Assembly: GCA_963831235.1 (NCBI GenBank)
Contig: CAWHPS010000059.1
Coordinates: 62,001 to 126,000, forward strand
Direction of reading: 5' to 3'
Source: CAWHPS01 sp963831235
Lineage (GTDB): Bacteria > Fibrobacterota > OXYB2-FULL-49-7 > JAEUSG01
DNA: 64,000 nucleotides
Below are positions 55,835 through 64,000 of this stretch, piece by piece. Both the position numbers and the translations under genes were made by a program. The notes below the pieces were generated by a model. The model had not been told where the DNA came from, searched no databases, and worked only from the letters and a program-made list of their open reading frames with translations. Every line of letters begins with the position of its first letter. Within the stretch, counting starts at the first letter, position 1.

Positions 55835-58467
55835 ATGAAAGCAAATGAAATACGCGACAGCTTTATTGATTTCTTTAAAAAACGCGAGCATACCTTTGTA
55901 CGGAGCGCGCCAATCTTTCCCAAGGACGACCCTTCTCTTCTTTTCACCAATGCCGGGATGAACCAGTTCAAGAACATCTTCCTCGGCGTTTCCAATGAAG
56001 CGGGCCTGAAGCGCGCTGTCAACTCGCAAAAATGTATGCGCGTATCGGGCAAACACAACGACCTTGAAGAGGTTGGCCGGGACCATCACCATCATACCTT
56101 TTTTGAAATGCTCGGCAACTGGTCTTTCGGCGATTATTATAAACGAGAGGCCATAACATGGGCATGGGAACTCCTTACACGAGTATGGAAACTTCCCCGT
56201 GAAAGCCTGTATGTGACAGTGCACACGGACGATTCTGATGCCGAAGGGTTCTGGCTTAAGGACACGGACGTCATTCAGGCTCACGTCTCAAAACTCGACG
56301 AAAACTTCTGGGAAATGGGAGATACCGGCCCCTGCGGTTCGTGTTCGGAAATCCATATCGACCGGGGCCGTCGGCCATTGCGTAAACGAGAATGTTCCAG
56401 GGCATGCCTGCGGTGTTGGTGTTTCAGGGTGCGGCAGGTTTGTTGAGCTTTGGAATCTTGTCTTCATGCAGAGTAACCGAGAGAAAGACGGTTCCATCCA
56501 CGACCTCCCCAAAAAAAACATAGATACCGGAATGGGGTTTGAACGTATTGTGGCCGTGCTTCAGAACAAGCCTTCAAATTATGACACTGACGTATTCAGC
56601 CCGATTATCGTAAAACTTGAAAAGATGTCCGGCATTAAATACAGCCACGGAGAGGAAGGAGTGCCCTTCAGGGTCATAGCCGACCACGTAAGGGCCCTTG
56701 TGTTCGCGATTACCGACGGTGTATTGCCAAGTAACGAAGGACGCGGTTATGTAATGCGAAGGCTTTTGCGCAGGGCTTTCCGGTTTGGAAAAAAACTTGG
56801 GTTCAAAGGCCCTTTTATAAATGAGCTGGTCCCGGAAATCACTCTTATGATGGGTCAGGCCTATCCTGAACTTGTTGAACGGGCGGATTTTGTAAAGCGC
56901 ATCCTCACGGCTGAGGAAAAATCATTTGAAAAGACACTCGACAAAGGGCTTGCGCTCTTTGAAGAAGCGGCGAAAGATGCAAAATCCTCGGGTTCCGGAA
57001 CAATCGATGGAAAAATGGTTTTTAAGCTTTACGATACCTTCGGCTTTCCTGCTGACCTTACGGCCCAGGTTGCTCTTGAAGCTGGACTTGCAATTGACCA
57101 AAAAGGTTTTGAGGATGAAATGCAGAAACAGAAGGATCGCGCGCGGGCATCCTCCAAGTTCAAAGACATGCAAGGTGCGGGTAATACTTGGATCGAAGTT
57201 ACATCAGGGCCATCCTCAATATTCACAGGTTATGATTCCCTGACCGAGGCATCGGTTATACGAAGGATACGAAAAACAGGCTCTGGATACGATTTCATTA
57301 TTGATAAATCGCCATTCTATGCCGAGCAAGGAGGCCAGTGCGGGGACACAGGACTTATTATAATTGAAGATCGCGCCACAGTTGAAATTATTGATGTGAA
57401 AAAAGAGGGCGAAGATATCGCCCATATCGGCCGCATTGAAGGTGATTTGGAACTTACTGGAACGGAAAAGGTCAGCGCTGAAGTAAACGAGCAAAGAAGA
57501 AACGAAATCCGCAAGAACCATACGGCAACGCATATTGTCCAGTATGCACTGCGCAAGGTGTTGGGAAACCACGTCAAGCAGGCCGGCTCCCTGAATAATC
57601 CAGAGAGGTTACGTTTCGACTTCACTCATTATGCCGCACTTTCAGATGATGAACTCATTAATACCGAACGGATCTGCAACGAAATTGTTCTCATGAACCT
57701 TCCTGTTTCAACTCAGGTTACGACCCTGAAAGAGGCTGAAGGCCATGGCGCACTTGCCCTTTTCGGGGAAAAGTACGGTGAGCATGTACGCATGGTCAAA
57801 ATCGGGAATGAAAGTATAGAGCTTTGCGGCGGTACACATGTAACATCAACAGGTGAAATCGGATACATACAGATTATATCTGAAAGCAGCATCTCAGGCT
57901 GGAATGAGGCGTATTGAGGCGATAACGGGCCGTTGTTTCGGAGAGAATTTCCGGGCCGGACAGCAGGTGGTAAAAACCCTTTGCAGGATTTTCAAAACGC
58001 AATTCTCAAAAATACCCGATCAGGTTGAAGTATTATCAGATAAAATCAAGTCCCTTGAAAAGGAGACATACACTCTTCGCATGAAAGTTGCGTTTTCCAA
58101 TATGGATGAATTGTTAAAGAACGCAAATGAAATTAAAGGAATAAAATTCATCAAGGAATATTTAAGGGGTTGTGATCGTGAATCCATTCAAGCCAAGGCT
58201 GAAGCACTTGTTGCAAAAGCCGGGTCCGGAATTGCAGCACTTTTCGGGACGCAAGAAGGTAAATGCGCAATAATAGTTGCTGTCTCACCAGACCTTATCA
58301 CTGGCAAGAAACTCCATGCGGGAAATATTCTTAAAAGTCTATCCGAGGCCGCGGGCGGCAAAGGAGGCGGACGCCCTAACCTGGCTCAGGGCGGAGCAAA
58401 AGATGAGGGCCTTCTTGAAAGCGTATTTGCCAGGGCCGAAGAGATCGTCGGGGGCTTTATTAAATGA
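55835..58467 (+). pseudogene. alaS: Alanyl-tRNA synthetase copy 2, two single-base insertions
   Basis: The gene is 2633 bp against 2631 bp for the repaired copy 1. The first extra base lies at about 56370-56376 (GGGGCCGTCGGCC against GGGGGCCCGGCC in copy 1), after GDTGPCGSCSEIHID. The second is an extra G near 57897 (CAGGCTGG against CAGCTGG), after ISESSIS. Between and beyond them the frame is fully conserved: the aminoacylation domain, HTATH, CGGTHVTSTGEIG and GKGGGRPNLAQGGAKD. Since alaS is essential and copy 1 is interrupted, at least one of these lesions may be an assembly error. Confidence 0.92.
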
Positions 58468-59198
58468 GCGTGAAGGACACACTCCTTAACAAACGCGAAA
58501 AAGGAGCAAATTATGTTGTCCTTCTTGACCCTGACAAGCTTGATATTGAAAAGGCTTCAGTAGCATCCGAAAGATGCAATAAAGCCGGGATTGATGCTAT
58601 TTTCGTTGGCGGCAGCACAGTTAGCCATAAGATTTTCAGCGCAATAGTAAAATGCATCAAGAAAAACTCCGATATTCCGGTCATACTTTTTCCAGGCAGT
58701 TTCGAGCAGATCGTTCCTGATGTTGATGCAGTACTGTTCATGTCGCTCTTATCCGGCAGAAATCCCCGTTTTCTTATTGAAGAACAGGTAAAAGGGGCTG
58801 CATTAATCCGGAAATACGGAATAGAGACGATTTCAATGGGCTATCTTTTAATTGAATCCGATGTTCCATCAGCAGTTGAAAAGGTCACGGAAACAAATCC
58901 CATCCCACGCAATGATATCGAATGCGCTGTAAACCATGCTCTGGCTGCAAAATACTTCGGGATGGATGTTGTTTATCTTGAAGGCGGCAGTGGTGTAGGG
59001 CTTTCAGTCCCAGACAACATGATAAAATCAGTCAAGCAGGCAACAGGGATACCCATTATTGTCGGTGGGGGAATAAAAACCCCTGAAGAGGCAAGAAATA
59101 AGGTTTCTGCCGGTGCTGACATAATTGTTACTGGTAATGTTCTTGAAAAAGATGGCTTGGATCATCTTCTTGAGAATTTTGTAAAGGCCATTCATTAG
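58464..59198 (+). CDS. GGGPS/PcrB-family prenyl-glyceryl-phosphate synthase (copy 2)
   Basis: A 244-aa enzyme with all motifs of copy 1 (VVLLDPDK, FVGGST, ILFPGSFEQ, SLLSGRNP, YLEGGSGVG, IVGGGIKTPEEA). Most of the differences are conservative or surface changes (GN to NK at residues 9-10, V/I swaps, F to S, VLV to GLD). It overlaps alaS by 4 bp at its start and converges with clpX by 4 bp at its end. If functional it implies sn-glycerol-1-phosphate ether lipids; the G1P dehydrogenase and DGGGP synthase genes are not in the window. Confidence 0.9.
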   Translation: MSVKDTLLNKREKGANYVVLLDPDKLDIEKASVASERCNKAGIDAIFVGGSTVSHKIFSAIVKCIKKNSDIPVILFPGSFEQIVPDVDAVLFMSLLSGRNPRFLIEEQVKGAALIRKYGIETISMGYLLIESDVPSAVEKVTETNPIPRNDIECAVNHALAAKYFGMDVVYLEGGSGVGLSVPDNMIKSVKQATGIPIIVGGGIKTPEEARNKVSAGADIIVTGNVLEKDGLDHLLENFVKAIH

Positions 59199-60451
59199 GA
59201 AGCCAGCTTCTGTGCCTGAACACCCGCCTCACCACGGACAAAAACAGGGTCCTTGCGTCCTTTAATAACGTCCCCGTCTATAATAATCCCGACAACGTCC
59301 TTCTGGTTCGGCACCTCGTACATTATATCAACCATTATATTTTCCATCACAAGCCTTAAGCCTCGGGCTCCGGTTTTCTTGCTCTGGGCGGTTGACACAA
59401 TTTCGTCAAGCGCGCAGTCGGTTACTGTAAGTTCGACATTTTCTATTTCCATCAGCTTTTTGTACTGTTTAATGAGGGCGTTGCGCGGCTCAGTGAGTAT
59501 TGAGCGCAATGCATGTTTGTCAAGCTCGTTAAGTACCGCAAGGACCGGCAAACGGCCTACCATTTCAGGAATAAGGCCATATTGGATCAGATCTGAGGGC
59601 TCCACCATTGAAAGAAGACGGTTTCGATCCTTTATCTTGCCCAGCTTTTCCTTGCTGGAAAAACCCATCTGCCCCTTCCCTGTCCGTTTTGAAATAACAT
59701 CTTCAATTCCTTCGAAAGCGCCTCCGCATATAAAGAGAATGTTCTTGGTATTTATATGCACAAGGTTCTGTTCAGGGTGCTTGCGGCCTCCCTTGGGGGG
59801 AACCGAAGCAACAGTGCCTTCAAGAATCTTGAGCAACCCCTGCTGGACGCCTTCACCCGATACATCACGCGTAATGGATGGGTTCGCGGATTTGCGGGAG
59901 ATTTTATCGATCTCATCAACATAGACTATGCCGTTTTCAGCAGCTGCGACATCGTAGTTTGCAGCTTGAAGTAATCGCACCAGGATGTTTTCAACATCCT
60001 CTCCAACATAGCCAGCTTCGGTTAGAACAGTGGCGTCAACAATTGTAAAAGGGACTTTCAGAAAACGGGCGAGTGTCTGGGCAAGAAGGGTTTTGCCGCT
60101 TCCTGTGGGCCCAAGAAGAAGTATGTTTGACTTGTCAATTTCAACATCCCCGGGCCTTAACCTGTGACGAATGCGTTTGTAATGATTGTAAACAAGTACT
60201 GACAGATATTGCTTGGCCTTGTTCTGGCCTATTACATATTGATCCAGTTCCTGCTTTATGGCTGATGGTTTTGGTAGGGAGAAGCCCAGGAAATCCTTAC
60301 CCGCAGTGCGATCCTCTTCCTTCAACATATCCATGCACATATCAATGCAGCGATCGCAGATATTGGCTTCCATCCCGGTTATGATTTTCCGTACTTCAAC
60401 TGAAGTGCGCTTACAGAAAGAACATGTGGTTTTCTGGAATCTGGTGCTCAT
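59195..60451 (-). CDS. clpX: ATP-dependent Clp protease ATP-binding subunit ClpX (copy 2)
   Basis: 418 aa, complete, with the zinc finger (CSFCKR, CDRCIDMC), Walker A GPTGSGKT, Walker B VYVDEIDKI and sensor and arginine-finger regions. It follows clpP directly (clpP TAA immediately before the clpX ATG) in a tig-clpP-clpX operon, the standard bacterial order. It delivers unfolded substrates to ClpP. Confidence 0.97.
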   Translation of the reverse strand: MSTRFQKTTCSFCKRTSVEVRKIITGMEANICDRCIDMCMDMLKEEDRTAGKDFLGFSLPKPSAIKQELDQYVIGQNKAKQYLSVLVYNHYKRIRHRLRPGDVEIDKSNILLLGPTGSGKTLLAQTLARFLKVPFTIVDATVLTEAGYVGEDVENILVRLLQAANYDVAAAENGIVYVDEIDKISRKSANPSITRDVSGEGVQQGLLKILEGTVASVPPKGGRKHPEQNLVHINTKNILFICGGAFEGIEDVISKRTGKGQMGFSSKEKLGKIKDRNRLLSMVEPSDLIQYGLIPEMVGRLPVLAVLNELDKHALRSILTEPRNALIKQYKKLMEIENVELTVTDCALDEIVSTAQSKKTGARGLRLVMENIMVDIMYEVPNQKDVVGIIIDGDVIKGRKDPVFVRGEAGVQAQKLAS

Positions 60452-61042
60452 TTATTTTCTGTCTCCCTTGTTTCTTATGATTTCGTCGATAAGCCCGTAT
60501 TCGAGGGCCTCTTCAGCGCTCATAAAAAAATTGCGATCAGAATCCTTGATGATTCTTTCAACAGGCTGACCCGTATGGTGCGACAGTATAGCGTTAAGAC
60601 GTTCTTTTATCCTGAGTATTTCCTTGGCATGGATCTGGATGTCCGAAGATTGCCCGCCTATCCCGCCTATGGGCTGATGGATCATGATGCGAGTATTCGC
60701 CAGGGCAAAACGTTTTCCTTTGGTGCCGGCGCACAGGAGAATGGCGCCCATGCTCGCAGCCTGACCCATACATATTGTGGTGACATTAGGCTTGACAAAT
60801 TGAATCGTATCGTAAATTGCAAGACCGGCTGACACAAGGCCGCCGGGACTGTTTATATAAAGGCTTATGTCTTTTTCAGGATCTTCGTATTCCAGGAAAA
60901 TAAGCTGGGCCATAATAAGATTTGCGACATTGTCGTCAATTTCGGTACCGATAAAGATTATCCGCTCTTTAAGCAGGCGGGAAAAAATATCGTAAGACCG
61001 TTCGCCCCGTCCGGTTTGTTCGATTACCATTGGGATCAACAT
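60452..61042 (-). CDS. clpP: ATP-dependent Clp protease proteolytic subunit ClpP
   Basis: 196 aa, the usual full length. Catalytic Ser97 is in GQAASMGA, His is in RIMIHQPIGG near residue 122 and the Asp is in the RDFFMSAEEA-type region (here DRNFFMSAEEALEYG). The N-terminal LIPMVIEQTGRGERSYDIFSRLLKER is the conserved axial region. It lies 51 bp after tig and is the only complete clpP here. GGAGG stands before the ATG. Confidence 0.97.
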   Translation of the reverse strand: MLIPMVIEQTGRGERSYDIFSRLLKERIIFIGTEIDDNVANLIMAQLIFLEYEDPEKDISLYINSPGGLVSAGLAIYDTIQFVKPNVTTICMGQAASMGAILLCAGTKGKRFALANTRIMIHQPIGGIGGQSSDIQIHAKEILRIKERLNAILSHHTGQPVERIIKDSDRNFFMSAEEALEYGLIDEIIRNKGDRK

Positions 61043-61093
61043 TGTAAAAACCTCCTTTAGGTTCTTAAAAGAAAAATGATCGAAGTTTCAGGA

Positions 61094-62368
61094 TTATTCG
61101 GCTGCAGCAGTTTCAGCCTTCGGATGATAATCAATGATGAAATTCAAGGCCTTGCCTTCACGCAGGTTTTCCCTGATATCCATGATTCTGCCGCTCTTCC
61201 GAAGCGCTGCCTTGACCTTTTCAAAGTCCTCGTTGCGTCCTTCGGCGTATTTCCGAATCTCTGCGTCAACCTCATCCTGGGATGCTTTTAAATTCTCTTT
61301 CAGGGAGACAGCCTCAAGTATTTTGAACCGTTTCAAGTCACGGATTACCATGTCGCGATTTTTGCCATTGAATTCTTCCTGTGTTGTTTTCGAGTGGGGA
61401 TATTGTTTCTGGAAGGATTCAAAGGAATATTCAAGATAGCTTGTGATTCGGGATTCCGGGACATCAAAAGGATTGAGTTCGATTATTTTATCGATTGCGT
61501 CGTTGTGGGCTTTGTTGAGCGCGGTATTTTTATTGTCTTCTTCAAGGTCCTTTCTTATTACCCCCTTTAATTCATCAACCGTTTTTGTACGGGGTGATGA
61601 ATTTTGGGCAAAGGCGTCGTCAAGAAGCGGAAGTTCTTTTTCCTTTACGTCATTAATATAAATTGTGAACTCAGCGGGTTTGCCAGCTGCCTCCTTATAA
61701 GCATAATCCTCGGGAAAATTGAATTTAACAAGTTTTTCCTCGCCCTTTTTCAGGCCGATGAGGTTTTTTTCAAGATCCTTGAGTGCGCTAGCACTGCCGA
61801 TTTCAACAGGATATTTGGGGCTATGATAGTCCTTCTTTTCCTCATTGTCAATAACGACCTTGCGATACTCAAGATCAGCGTAATCTCCCTGTTTAAGGGC
61901 CCGATCAACTGATTTTAAAGTGGCCATTCGTTCGAGTAGCTCTTTTATCACATTATCAACATCTTCACCTGTAACAGATTTTTCTTCGATTTTTATCCCA
62001 AGCCCTGAATATTTTTCAATTTTAACCTCAGGCTCCACCTCAATCTCGGCTTCATATTTAACAGGTGAGCCTTCCTTTGCCTCAAGTTTTTTTACAACTG
62101 GTTTTGAAATAGGCATGAGTTTTTCTTTTTCGCAGGCTTCCTTGAAAGAAGATGAAACCACAAGTTCAACAGCTTCCTCCCTTACCACCTTGCCGAAACG
62201 CTGGATCATCATGTCACGCGGAACATGGCCTGGTCTGAAACCCGGAATCTTGACCTCTTTCTTGTAGTTTTTCAGGACGTCTTCGAATTTTTCGTTAATC
62301 TGTGATTCTTCAACAGTAACATTTAAAATGCGGGTATAGCTGTTCTTGGCTTCTACAGAGACTTCCAC
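61094..62368 (-). CDS. tig: Trigger factor (ribosome-associated chaperone and prolyl isomerase)
   Basis: 424 aa, close to the typical 430. The ribosome-binding loop signature GFRPGHVPRDMM is at about residues 43-54. The FKBP-type PPIase region spans about 150-240 (GDYADLEYRKVVIDN ... LIGLKKGEEKLVKFNFPEDY), and a SurA-like helical C-terminal chaperone domain follows. It binds nascent chains at the ribosome exit. It is the first gene of the tig-clpP-clpX operon. Confidence 0.95.
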   Translation of the reverse strand: MEVSVEAKNSYTRILNVTVEESQINEKFEDVLKNYKKEVKIPGFRPGHVPRDMMIQRFGKVVREEAVELVVSSSFKEACEKEKLMPISKPVVKKLEAKEGSPVKYEAEIEVEPEVKIEKYSGLGIKIEEKSVTGEDVDNVIKELLERMATLKSVDRALKQGDYADLEYRKVVIDNEEKKDYHSPKYPVEIGSASALKDLEKNLIGLKKGEEKLVKFNFPEDYAYKEAAGKPAEFTIYINDVKEKELPLLDDAFAQNSSPRTKTVDELKGVIRKDLEEDNKNTALNKAHNDAIDKIIELNPFDVPESRITSYLEYSFESFQKQYPHSKTTQEEFNGKNRDMVIRDLKRFKILEAVSLKENLKASQDEVDAEIRKYAEGRNEDFEKVKAALRKSGRIMDIRENLREGKALNFIIDYHPKAETAAAE

Positions 62369-62511
62369 GGATGCTCCTTTTTAATTGGTTTGCGATTGTC
62401 GTAAAAAGATAAAAAATAAGGAAAGATAAAGTAAAGGTCAACGCCGAAATAAAAGTTATTTTCTCTGGGATTCAGACATTAGACCTGTTGTGTATTAGCT
62501 TTTTTGTTTTA

Positions 62512-64000
62512 TCACCGGATCAGCGCCATCCTCGTTTTTTTGGACCAGATTTTGTCCTTACCTGAAATATCAATTGTGCAGAAATAAATTCCCGAGGTGG
62601 CTTGATCCCCTGATCCTGTTTTTCCATCCCACATTATACCATGCTGCCCGGGACCAAGCGCTCCACGGAAAGGTTCGCAAATCAGCCTGCCGGATATATC
62701 CCATATTCTTATTTGGACACCATACGGATCCTCTGCCCTTGGAAGGCCAAAAGATATTTTTGTGACAGGATTGAAAGGGTTGGGATTGGGGCTGCCTACT
62801 ATAACAGAATCAGGAGCATCTCTCAAGAGTGTTGCCAAGTAACCTTCAACAAAGCCCCTTGTTCCACAAACAAGCGAAAAAGCACGAGATTCTTCCTGCC
62901 CATTTTTTTCCACAGTAATATTGTCTGATGCTAATAGGTTGGTTGCGGTGTGATATTTCTGATCAAACATTATGCATGCCTCGGGTTGTGTGCCCGTTGA
63001 CTGGTGCCTTATTATCACCTTATTAGCCATATTGAAACAAAGAATAAGATTTGAGAAAACATGATTATTCCCTGATGTGTCCTGAAAAGTGAAATCTGTT
63101 ATTGTGGAAGGGGCGTCTTTCATTCCTTCAAAATAAAGGTTGGCTTTCTCAATACTTATTGGCGGTGGACAAGGGATGTTCTTTTTCATCTCCTTCAATG
63201 CGCCAAATGTGACCATACTGTGTTCTTCAAGACTAAGCGACATAAGAAAACCGCTTGAAACCTGGTTTTCCATTTTTTTTGCAAGTGAAGGTGAATAAGG
63301 TTTGACTGTTAATGTAAATGGAGAGTCGTTTGGGTTGTAAACCCAATACCCCCTCCATGGAATAAGAATTGGGTTACTGTCAAGGCCAAGATAACCAACA
63401 CCAGCATATTGGTCGGAAAGGGGTGGCACGATGCCGGATGTAATCCTTGCGGAGTCGCTTGCAAAGAAGTCGTTCCAGGCAATTGGAAATGCGAATGGGC
63501 AACCTATCTGGGTGAATTGTTTAGGGGCAAGGGTTATTCTATAGGGCTTGTCGATTCGTACAGTTTTACCGGGTCCAGTGCCAAACTCGGTTGTTTTATC
63601 ACGCACATAAAGGAAAAAGGCCTTACCGGGTGTCAATGCATCTTCTGATGGGGATGCATAACGGGTTCCATCCCACCTGACAATCTTCCAGTGCCTTCCA
63701 TCGTGAGGGCCCAGGATGGGTTCCAGGATTTTATACGGTGATTTCTCGCCTGTTAAAATTGGCATTGAAAACATTCTCCATTTGTCAGAAGGAAATGGTG
63801 AGCCTGTTTTATCCTGAAAGGAAAGGCCGCTGGAAAGGGCCACCATAGTGCCGGATGAGTCATTGGATGTATCCGGATAAATTATTGAATTACCCTGGCT
63901 GTCGATTGCCTCGGCAAAAAAGAAAAAACCCTTTTCATCAAAAGGATTGCCTATGATGCTTTTAGTATAAACCCCGTTGTCTTTTTCAAGCGTATCAATA
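62512..64000 (-). CDS. Secreted protein with C-terminal sorting domain, 5' end outside the window
   Basis: The frame stays open to the right edge (…NGVYTKSIIGNPFDEKG…), so the start and signal peptide are missing. At least 495 residues are visible. The body has beta-rich repeats of the type IGCPFAFPIAWNDFF and YWVYNPNDSPFTLTV, which I do not assign to a family. The C-terminal 90 residues are a FlgD-like sorting domain (GSPNPNPFNPVTKISFGLPRAE ... GIYFCTIDI). It is probably surface-exposed, exported by the same system as the polysaccharide enzymes. Confidence 0.78.
   Translation of the reverse strand, partial: IDTLEKDNGVYTKSIIGNPFDEKGFFFFAEAIDSQGNSIIYPDTSNDSSGTMVALSSGLSFQDKTGSPFPSDKWRMFSMPILTGEKSPYKILEPILGPHDGRHWKIVRWDGTRYASPSEDALTPGKAFFLYVRDKTTEFGTGPGKTVRIDKPYRITLAPKQFTQIGCPFAFPIAWNDFFASDSARITSGIVPPLSDQYAGVGYLGLDSNPILIPWRGYWVYNPNDSPFTLTVKPYSPSLAKKMENQVSSGFLMSLSLEEHSMVTFGALKEMKKNIPCPPPISIEKANLYFEGMKDAPSTITDFTFQDTSGNNHVFSNLILCFNMANKVIIRHQSTGTQPEACIMFDQKYHTATNLLASDNITVEKNGQEESRAFSLVCGTRGFVEGYLATLLRDAPDSVIVGSPNPNPFNPVTKISFGLPRAEDPYGVQIRIWDISGRLICEPFRGALGPGQHGIMWDGKTGSGDQATSGIYFCTIDISGKDKIWSKKTRMALIR

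Larger units (their letters stand above)
55792..60769. repeat. Duplicated housekeeping block, copy 2
   Basis: Homologous to 39881-47343 without its IS and toxin-antitoxin insertions. Here GGGPS and clpX overlap convergently by 4 bp. On the right the block continues without a break into the full clpP and tig, so this is probably the original context. Confidence 0.92.

Overview
The window looks like a bacterial chromosome segment from the FCB superphylum, most likely Fibrobacterota or a close relative. The evidence is many secreted proteins ending in the same FlgD-like/type IX-style sorting domain (NPFNP core, GVY(L/V)V near the end), a TIGR02147/DUF4423-type regulator (a family enriched in Fibrobacter), and a bacterial GGGPS-like prenyl-glyceryl-phosphate synthase. 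The phylum call is inference. Layout. (1) 1-7361, minus strand: a nine-gene operon for a membrane-bound group 4 [NiFe] hydrogenase related to complex I and Mbh. Three antiporter-like subunits come first, then NuoJ-, NuoK-, NuoA-, NuoB- and NuoC-like subunits, and last the catalytic large subunit, which runs off the left edge. (2) 7558-17348: secreted beta-propeller-like proteins, a frameshifted CBM9-like protein, a URO-D-like methyltransferase-family protein divergent from an AraC regulator, a DUF5610-like protein and a non-catalytic SUMF1-like secreted pair. (3) 17786-36280: a plant-polysaccharide (pectin/RG-I-like) degradation cluster. It holds a GH78 rhamnosidase, a PL26-like rhamnogalacturonan exolyase, three paralogous GH71/99-like proteins (one intact, one frameshifted, one truncated), an alpha/alpha-toroid lyase-like protein and a GH127-like arabinofuranosidase, nearly all with sorting domains. 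(4) 33.8-39.9 kb: an insertion-sequence cluster (ISAzo13-, IS1380- and IS110-like). (5) 39881-60769: two diverged copies of a housekeeping block, alaS - GGGPS - clpX - clpP. Copy 1 (39881-47343) has alaS split by an ISAs1 element with a perfect 10-bp target duplication, a DUF433/DUF5615 toxin-antitoxin pair between GGGPS and clpX, and clpP cut off at codon 92, where it joins a 5'-truncated secreted-protein gene. Copy 2 (from 55792) has intact GGGPS, clpX, clpP and tig, but its alaS carries two single-base insertions. Between the copies lie a TIGR02147 regulator with a probably leaderless promoter and its lipoprotein partner, a frameshifted BNR-type secreted protein, an MNT antitoxin with a stub of its HEPN partner, and a DUF4143 ATPase. 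(6) 61094-64000: trigger factor and a partial sorting-domain protein. How the genes work together: the hydrogenase probably couples H2 evolution from fermentation to ion pumping; the secreted enzymes would debranch and cleave rhamnogalacturonan/arabinan; tig-clpP-clpX is the standard protein-quality-control operon. About ten genes are broken by single-base indels, many in short homopolymers. Either accessory genes are decaying or the assembly has residual indel errors; the fact that neither alaS copy is intact favours errors for at least some of them.
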